DNA of 64,000 bases from Rubripirellula amarantea (GTDB taxonomy: Bacteria; Planctomycetota; Planctomycetia; Pirellulales; Pirellulaceae). The translations under genes and the position numbers were made by a program. Where the stretch lies: contig NZ_SJPI01000002.1 in the NCBI RefSeq assembly GCF_007859865.1, positions 1 through 64,000 of the forward strand, in the 5' to 3' direction. The notes beneath the pieces were generated by a model. The model saw nothing but the letters and a program-made list of their open reading frames with translations, was not told the DNA's origin and did not search any database. Below are positions 15,401-24,400 of the stretch, one piece after another (within the stretch, counting starts at the first letter, position 1; each line of letters starts with the position of its first letter).

Positions 15401-18400
15401 GCGCCGGTTTCGGTGCTATCGACGAGGCCTTGGGTGTAAATCCGTTGCTGGACAACGCTTCCCAATTCGCGGTCATAGGTGGTCCATGCGAAGATCAGCG
15501 AGCCGTCGGCACGTTCGGTTAGACTTGGCGAAACGTTCCAACCATCGGAGGTGTCGCTGACTCGGAACTCATCGCTGGTCGCGGTTCCCGTGGCATCGAA
15601 CGTGCGGCCCCAAATGGCGGCGCTTTGGCCGTCACCGCTGCCGATCCAAGTGGCTGCGAATCCACCGGTGCTAAGCGATTGTAGTTTGACTGAGTCCTGA
15701 TCTCCGGCTGTGATCTGCGAGACGAGGAATTCGCTTCCGCTGAGCGTTCCATCCGCATCTAGAAGTTGCGCGTAGACGCCGTATCGACTTCCATCCGTGC
15801 CACTGCTCTGCCATGCCACGGCGTACTTGCCGTTAGAAAGAGTGACAACCGTTGGATGAAGTTGTGAACTGTACTCGCTGGTGTTGACCAGGAATTCATC
15901 ATCGGCCGGCGTGCCGTCGGCGTTGAACAGTCGTGCTTTGACGCCCCATCCGCTGCTGTCACCGGTGGAGTCGCCCCAAGCGACCAGGAACTTGCCATCG
16001 GTGCCGTAGCTCACTTCGCCGTAGTACTGAACGCCCGAGACATTCTGGTTGACCATCGTCTCGACGCCAACCTTGTTGCCGGAGGCGTCGAAGCGTTGGA
16101 GAAGTTGCTCGTAGGAGTTCGCGACGCTGTCGTACTGCGCACTCATGTAGGTGATAACGAAACTGCCGTCATCGGCCACCGCGATGTCCGGCACCTGCTG
16201 CACCGAGTGGGTGACTGTATTGACCAGTTGTTCGCTTCCGACCATCGTGCCGGAACTGTCATAGCGAGCGACCATCACACCATAGCTGTTGCCATCATTG
16301 GTGGTGGTCCAAGAGGCAACGAACCCGCCGCCCGGCAAGGCTTCCACCGCCGGGTAGAGTTCGCTGTTAACTGTTTCAACGTTAAGCACAAACTGCGCAC
16401 CGACGGGGTCACCGGCTTCATCGTAAATCTGTGCAATGATTCCCGCCGAAGTTCCGCCTGTGGCCTCGAATCCGTAGTTGTGCCAGAGCGTGATGTGACC
16501 ACCACCGGCAAGTGCCGTCACATGTGGGTACAGATTGCCGACTTGCGCAAACGTCTCGGTTTCCAGAATGGCGGTCTGGGCAGTTCCGTCCACATCAAAG
16601 TGTCGTCGGAAAACCTTGTCGTTGGTTTCAGTGGCCTCGGAGTAGTTGCTGGTCTTTTCCCAAGCAAATACGATCTCGCCGTTTTCTAGTTGGGCGACGC
16701 TGGGCAGCAACTGTTGGTAGTTGACTTGTTCTGTACTGACCTCGAATTCGCTGCCGACCAAATTGCCGGCGCTGTCAAAGCGGGTAGCCAGAATCCGTCC
16801 GTTCGTTCCCGAGTCATCGGATACATAGGCAACCAGGAACCCAGCGTCGTCGAGCGAAATGACTTGGTGGTGGAACTGATTACTGGTTGTGGTAACGTTC
16901 AGGAGGAACTCGTCTTTTTCAAGAGTCCCGTTGACGTTGTAGATCTTCCCCTGGACGCCGTAGCTACTGCCGTCCGAAGACTCGTAGGTCACCAGCACAC
17001 TGTCGGCGTCCAGTTGAACCATTTCAGCACGATGCTGCGTGCCGCTGGTGGTTGTGTTGACCAGGAATTCTGCTCCGTTGGCCGTGCCATCGGTATTGTA
17101 GAACCGGCCCATGATCGCCGATCCCGACCCATCATCGGCGGTGTTGTCGCTTCGCCATGTCAACAGAAAGCTGCCATCCGCGAATCCAGCAACTGCGGTT
17201 TGGTATTGGTGACTTGTTTGTGTGGTCGCATGAATCTCCGCGCCGACCGCGGTACCGGTCGAATCGTATTTCTGTGCAAACACGTCGCTGAAGTCAGCAT
17301 AGCCATCACTGTCTTCATCGACTTGGCTACGCCACGTGATCACAAACCCGCCATCACCGGTGGATGCGACATCCGGGTAATACTGATAATAGGTTCCGGT
17401 TGTGTTGACCGTGAAAGCGTCATCGAGTTCGTTGAAATCGGCGTCAAAGCGCTGTGCTCGGATCTCGTAGGCGTTGTCGTACCAAGTGACGACGTGAGTG
17501 CCGTCTTCCAACGTCGCGACATCAAATTCAAGATCGCTGTAGGTCAGGATTTGCCGGCTCATGATGTCGGGCTCGCCAACCGCCACGCCATCGTCATCAT
17601 AATGCTGGGCCATGATGTCATAGCCCGAGTTGTAGTCGTAGTTGGTGTACAGCAGCACGTAACCACCGTCGGCTTTGGGCACGACAGAGCTGTAAATACT
17701 GCTGTAACCGGTGTAGGTCTGAAGGTCCTCAATTGGTTGGGCGATCAAGTCGTCGCCGGGCGTGACCAGTTCAATATCGGTGGGAGCCGAGTTAAAGCTG
17801 CTGCTGGCGGTTTCGTAGGTTTGGTCGCTGAAACGAAACTGTTCGACACCGGATAGCGTGTCGCTGCCATCACGCGGCGTGTTGCTGTCGGTGACCGTCC
17901 ACGTCCCGTCCATGTTGTCGGTGATGGTGTAGTCTGACGCTTGGCCGGTGAACACGGCCACATCGCGACCGATCCCGCCCTCGATCACATCGTCACCGGA
18001 TCCACCAGTGATAACGTCGTCCATGTGTTCAGGAAGGATCTCGATCACGTACGCATAAGACAGCACTTCGGAAGCGTCGCTCCAGGTGCCGTCCGCGTTC
18101 AGGATCAGAGCGTCTTCGTTCTGAGCACCATTAGGGTCACCGGATACGAAGTTTTCGTAACTGATTGGTGTTCCATCGTTCCATACGAAAGCGTCCTGGT
18201 GTCCCGTGTCGCTGGCACCCAACCATATCGTTGCTCCACCGGCCAACGATTGCACGTAAGCGTTTTCCGCTGCGGTGCCGATCTGCACCAAACGTCCCGA
18301 TTGCCCGAGCACGCTGAACGATTCGGCAGCTTCTTTGGCGCTGTCCCAATCGGTGGTGCCAGTGACAAGCTTGTAGAACTTGCCAGTCGATTCGTTGTAA

Positions 18401-21400
18401 ACGAGCGACGGATCCGCGGCCAACATATCGGCGACCGTCGTGTCATCGGCGTTGATCACGTCGTCGCCATCACCACCATAGATCTCGTCGTTTCCGCTTC
18501 CTGCATTGATCGTGTCGTTGACGACCGCTCCGCCGTCCGCCACTCCATCAGCGTTACCACCATAGATCGTGTTCCCGCCGCCTGTGCCGGTGATGATGCC
18601 ATCATCATTTCCGTCGGTTAGGTCGTGGAAGATATCGCTCTGATCATCAACCGCGATCGTCATCGTTTCGGTGTAGCTGTTTCCAGCGGCATCGGTGACC
18701 TGCACACGGATGTCGTGCGAGGCTGCGATTTCGTAGTCCAAAATTGCGCCTGTGGCGACAGTAATCTCACCGGTGCTCGCAGCGATTGCAAATCGACCAT
18801 CGGCGTCGTCGGTCAGGCTGAACGTGAAGTTGGATAAGACTTCGCTGGCGTCCCACTCAACGACATAGGCGAGGTTACCACTTTCGCTGGTATCAGCCCA
18901 GATTCCGTCTTGGGACAACCGAGCATAGTCTTCACCATCGACCTCGGACTGACTGAACTCTGGCGCGTAGAATCCGGCTGCGGCTGCCCCGAGATCTCCG
19001 CCGGTCCAAAATTGTTCGTCCGATTCGACGTTGCCATCCAGCCAGTTCCAGTCTCCGTCGTTGTTGGTATCAAACGTTCCCAGCCAAATGTCTTGTGCGG
19101 AATCCAACGCGAACTGCCGAATGAGATCATTTTCGTAAGCAGAGCGAATCGTTACCAGTTGCCCGGAAACACCGTTCACCGAATCTGCCGTCGCCGCAGC
19201 CAAAGCCGCGTTGAAGTTGGTCGGTGAATCAACAAACCGATAAAACTTATCCGTCGCCGCGTCGTACGAAAGCGTCGGGTCGTTGTTCAGGATCGTGGTG
19301 ACAGCGGCAGGGATTTCGATGACGCGGATGCCCGCGATCATGCCACTGTCTTTCAGCGTTTCGTTTGTCGTCTGAAAGATAAGCTCAGTGGAGATGTCGC
19401 TGGCAGTAAATGTCATGCTGTGAGTTTCCCATCCGAGGTTGGAATAGAAATTCCATCCGGACGGTTTTTCCAGCGTGAAATCCTGCGACTGACCATCCGC
19501 GCTGACGCGAGTCGTGACATGGTCGACCACCCCATCGCCAAATCCGCCGGCATGGTCGAAGACAATTTGATATTGCTTGCCAATTTCTGTGGTCAGCGTT
19601 TGAGAAATCGAAGCGTAGGCATTGTTGAGGGAAACGACATGTCCGCCACTTGGTGGGCTCTCTGCATTATCGCCATTGAACAGCACCACGCCGGTCGTAT
19701 CACCCACCGTCCAGTCGCCAAAGCTGGTTGATGCCGCATAGGAAGTGCTTCCACCCGACGGCGGTGAAGCCTCTTGAAACAATCCATCGTTGACAACATC
19801 ATTGCTAACATCCGGATCGCTCGGGATGACATAACCAACCGTTGAGCCGTTGGTGGCATTTTCGCTGATGTGCAAGTCTTCGACGGGCGTGCTGGCGGTG
19901 AAGCCCGTGCCGGTGGCGTGACCGACGCTTAGGTTATTTCCGCTGACCACATCGACAACTTCACTGGCCCCGTTGAATCCATCCATTTGCCAATTGGCGA
20001 CCAGGCCAGTGGGCAAACTTCCGCTATCGAACTTATTTTGGTAGTTGAGCGAGATCTCGGCTTCGCTGCGGACTTCATCCCACACTCGGACATCAAAAAG
20101 CGTTCCGCTAAACGCTTCATCCGAATAGAAATCGCCTGCGTCGTCTGGATTTTGGCCAAGCACCAGTTGCGTCGCGCTGGCATTGTGCAAGGCAACTCCC
20201 GTGCCCACTCCGCTAAGCGACTCGACGTATTCTCCGTCGATGAAGACTTGAACTGCACCCTGTGTGTTATCCCACGCGACGGCGATGTGATGTCGTTCAC
20301 CATCAAGCAGTTGCGAATACATCCCTGAGGTGGAATGGGATACGTCAGCAACCGAAATTACCATTGTTCCATCGGGATTGATCGCAACACCAAACTCGGT
20401 TGCAATGCCGTTTTCCTGGTAGTCAATGATCGGGATCGATCCGCTGGGCACCGAGTCAATTTGGAACGATGCTTCCAATGTCAATTCGGTCAATCCGCCA
20501 AGGACTGGTCGACCATCGGTGATGTAGAGATAACTGTCGTTGCCACCATCGGTATTTAGTTCGATACCGCTGGAAAGATCGGAGGGCGGACTGTTGGACT
20601 CGACCAGATCATTTAATGAAACCGTGAACACTTCGTCGTAGGTATTCGCGTTGACATCTGTCACACGAACCGTCAACGAGTGCGTCGCGTTGGTTTCGTA
20701 GTCCAGCAGCGAACCGTCGGCGACGGTGATCGCGCCCGTGCTCGTATCGATTGTGAATGCACCGGCAACAGTTTGAGAGTTGATCGCGTAGGTCAGGGCA
20801 TCGGTTGCATCCAGAACATCGTCGGCGTCCCATTCGACCAAGTAATTAAGATCCGAACCGCTACCGGTGACCCGGTGGTCAAACCACTCGCCTGTCGTTG
20901 CAAGGAATCGAATCCCATCTTCTGTACTGACCGCGCTGTTGGGCTGACCCGAAAACCAATTGTGGTAGGCCCCCGCGGGTGCGTAACCATCGGCTGTCCC
21001 GTTCCAAAACAGATCGGCTTCGGCGCCGTTTTCCACCCAACGCCATTCGCCTTCGACATTGGCATCCGATCCGCCTATCCAGAAATCCGAATCAAAGCTA
21101 ACGGCGTAGGAGGCGAGAAACTCGTTCTCGGTCGCCGAACGAACAGTGACGAGTTGTCCGTTGACGCCGTTTAACGTGTCGCTTTCGGCACCCGTCTGGG
21201 CTGCGGCAAACTCAAACGAACCAACGATGACTTCGTAAAATTTGCCGGTTTCCTCGTTGTAGACCAAATTGGAATTGGCTGCCAGCAGCGCGGCGATCCT
21301 CGCATCACGCTCGGGATCTACGCCGTAGACATTGCCGACGATGGTGCCAGTAAGTGAGTTCTCATCAGTGGTAAACGTCAAGTTCGGCTCGCTGGAAGTG

Positions 21401-24400
21401 AATCCAATTTCAGAAGTATGCTTGACCGTAAGATTGTTTCCGCTGACTGATTCGGTGATCACGCCATTGCTAGAGAGATCACCAAAGTTCCACTGGGCCA
21501 GTAATCCCGATTCGTTATGCGGGATTTCACTTCGATGGTTTTGATACATCTGTGTGCTGGTGCGGGCATCGCCGAAGATCCGGGCGTTGAACAGGGTGCC
21601 GCTGAATGTCTGGTCAGTTTGGAAATTACCTTCGACGGAGTCTTGCTCTTGGCCAAACACGATCGCACCGCCGGTTGCCGTGACGTAGCTCTGCTGCAAT
21701 AGCGGATCTCCGGAAAGTGCGCGGCTGTCGGCGACTTCACCGTCAAGATAAAAGACCCATTCACCGGTGCCGCCGTCCCAGGTGAACCCGATGCTATGCC
21801 TTTGGCCGTCAAGAAGGTCGCGATAATCCATCGCATCCGAATAGGCGTTCGAGTTTCCAATCCCCAGTTGTAAATCTCCGCCGGTGGTGATGTAAAACAG
21901 AACTTCGTTGCTGGATGCACCGGTCGCGTAGGACAGCAGTGGGACACCACCGCCGGCATCAGTGCTTTCGAACTGAACCTCGTAGCTCAGCGAACTAAGC
22001 CCGCCAAGAATGGAGCTGCCGTCATCAGCGAGTAGGTAGACATCGTTGCCGGAATCGGCATTGATACTCAGCCCACCACCCGTTGTGCCAGAGGTTTGAA
22101 TATCACTTGGCGCAGCATCGGCGAACTCATAAGCGCCGATGTCCGTCGAGCCATCGCGAGCGACACTGCGTTGGTCGGTTGCGGGTGCACCCGTGTTACT
22201 ACCCGCGTCGATTGCCGTGCTGCCTGTCAACAAAGCATGAGTCCATGTCGGACCACCGTTGTCGGCCAGCACGCCGAGCATGGGATCAAGCGGACTGCCG
22301 CTGGTTCCGACTTGGTTTCCATTGACGCCATCGACCAGGGTGGTTTGACCGCTTCCATCGCCGATCAGGTTGTTGCCCAGATCATTGACCGTGCCTCCGG
22401 AAGAAAGGTCGGCGTACCCACCGCCGCTATTGCCAGCGATGATGGTGTTGCGGATGTCGAGTGTGCCTGTGCTGGAAACGCGGACCGCTCCCATGTCTCC
22501 ATGGGTGTTGCCAGTCACCGTGACGTTCTGCAGCGTCGTCGTTCCGTTAGTGACAAAAATGGCTGAGCCATGGTGAGAGGCACCGGCGCTGTTACCACTA
22601 AATGTCGTGTTGGTGATGGTCAGGTCACCAGCACCGTAAATCGCGCCTCCTGAGTTAAGATTGCTTGAGTTACCGACGAAGAGAGAATCGGAAATGGTCC
22701 CCGTCCCAGTTCCGGACTGATAGATGGCACCGCCAAAGTGATTGTTGCTCCAATTGTTCGTGAACGTGGTTCGCTCGATCGTCAAATCTCCCGAACTGCT
22801 GATGGCACCGCCCTGGGCACCGGTTGCATAGTTGGAATCAAATTCTGAATCGAGGATCGTCAGCGTGCCGGAGCTGAAAATGGCTCCGCCTTGGGCATTG
22901 TTGGCTTCGTTGTTGAACATGCGAACGGTATCGAGTGTAACATTGGCCGCCGCGTTCACATCGATACCGGAACCAACGGCATTCCCTTGACCACCTTGAA
23001 TGGTCATGTCTTGAAAGGTGACGGTTCCCGAGAAGACTTCAAAGACACGTTCGTTTTGATTCGCATCAATGATCGTGTTGCCGATGCCAGCGCCGACGAT
23101 CTTCATGCTGTTGCGAATATCAAAGTCACCGGCGATATCGTTTGCCCCGGCCGCGAACGTGTAGGTGCCTGCGCCCACTTCGATGGTCCAATCCGTCGAG
23201 GAGTCATTGTTGACCGCGAGGATGGCTTCCCGCAGCGAGATGAATCCGTCCGCACCACGGTTGGACAACAGCGCTGCGACATCCGTAGTCGCGCCGTCGA
23301 CGGTATCGGCTGTTGTGTCGACGGTAAAGAGCAGAGGACCGGCTGCCAACTCATAAGCACCAATATCCGGGGATCCATCACGTGCAGACCCGAGTTGATC
23401 GCTCGTTTGCGACGATCCGACAGCAGCGTCGTAGGCAATGCTGGACGTGGTGAAGGTATGGACGTAGGTGCCGTTGGTCTGCGCCAACGCTGCAAGTGCC
23501 GGATCGCTGCCCAGGATGTCCGTTCCAACGGTGCCGGTGAAATTGGCGTTGTATTCGATGATGTTGTAACCGCCACTGACAATCGTGCCGTTGACATCTC
23601 GTCCCCCGTTTTGTGACGTGTTATCAGCAAAGATCGAGTTGCTGATATTCGCCGTTCCGCTTGACCGGTTCAAACCGCCGCCGGATCCGCTGGAGAGTGT
23701 TGCGTTGCTGGCGACCGTTGAATGGTCCAGGTTCAAAATTCCGCCAGATACCGAAATTCCACCGCCGTTGTACAACGACTCGTTGCCACTGAAAGTTGAA
23801 TTCGTGACGGTTGTGACACCACCGCCAACATGTAATCCGCCACCAGTTGCCGCCGAGTTATTAACAATCGCAACGTTCGTCAGGTTGGTCGTTCCGTCGG
23901 ATGAAATCGCACCACCCGTGTTATTTGTATTGGCGTTGTTGTCGAACACCACATTCGTTGCCGTCAATGTTCCATCGTTTTCGATCGCTCCGCCGGCTTG
24001 GTTCGAGGAGCTCGCGTTGGCAATGGTCAAGTCCTGCAGCGTTAGATCACCGGAACCGTCAATGTCAAAAACGCGATCGGAAAGCGATGCGGCGTCGATG
24101 ATCGTGTCACCCACTCCTGTGCCCACGATGGTGATCTGATTGGTAATATCAAAGTCTCCTAGTGCCGCTGTCGAATTTCCCGCACCGGTGTCATCGAGTG
24201 TGTAAGTACCAGCACTGAGTTGGATCGTCCAGTTGCCGGTGACATCATTCTCGATTGCAACGATGGCTTCGCGAAGCGATATGAATCCGTCGGAACCGCG
24301 GTTGGCCAACAGGGTGGCCACGTCTGTGGTAGTCCCATCAATCGTGTCGTTCGTTGTATCGACTTCGATCGTAAATGACTGTGAATACAGTTCTCCAACA

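Noticed and set aside
15430-17780. Possible CRISPR array or DNA satellite because of fourteen regular units
   Set aside because: The units are conserved only at the protein level; the DNA differs between units and there is no constant repeat/spacer pattern.
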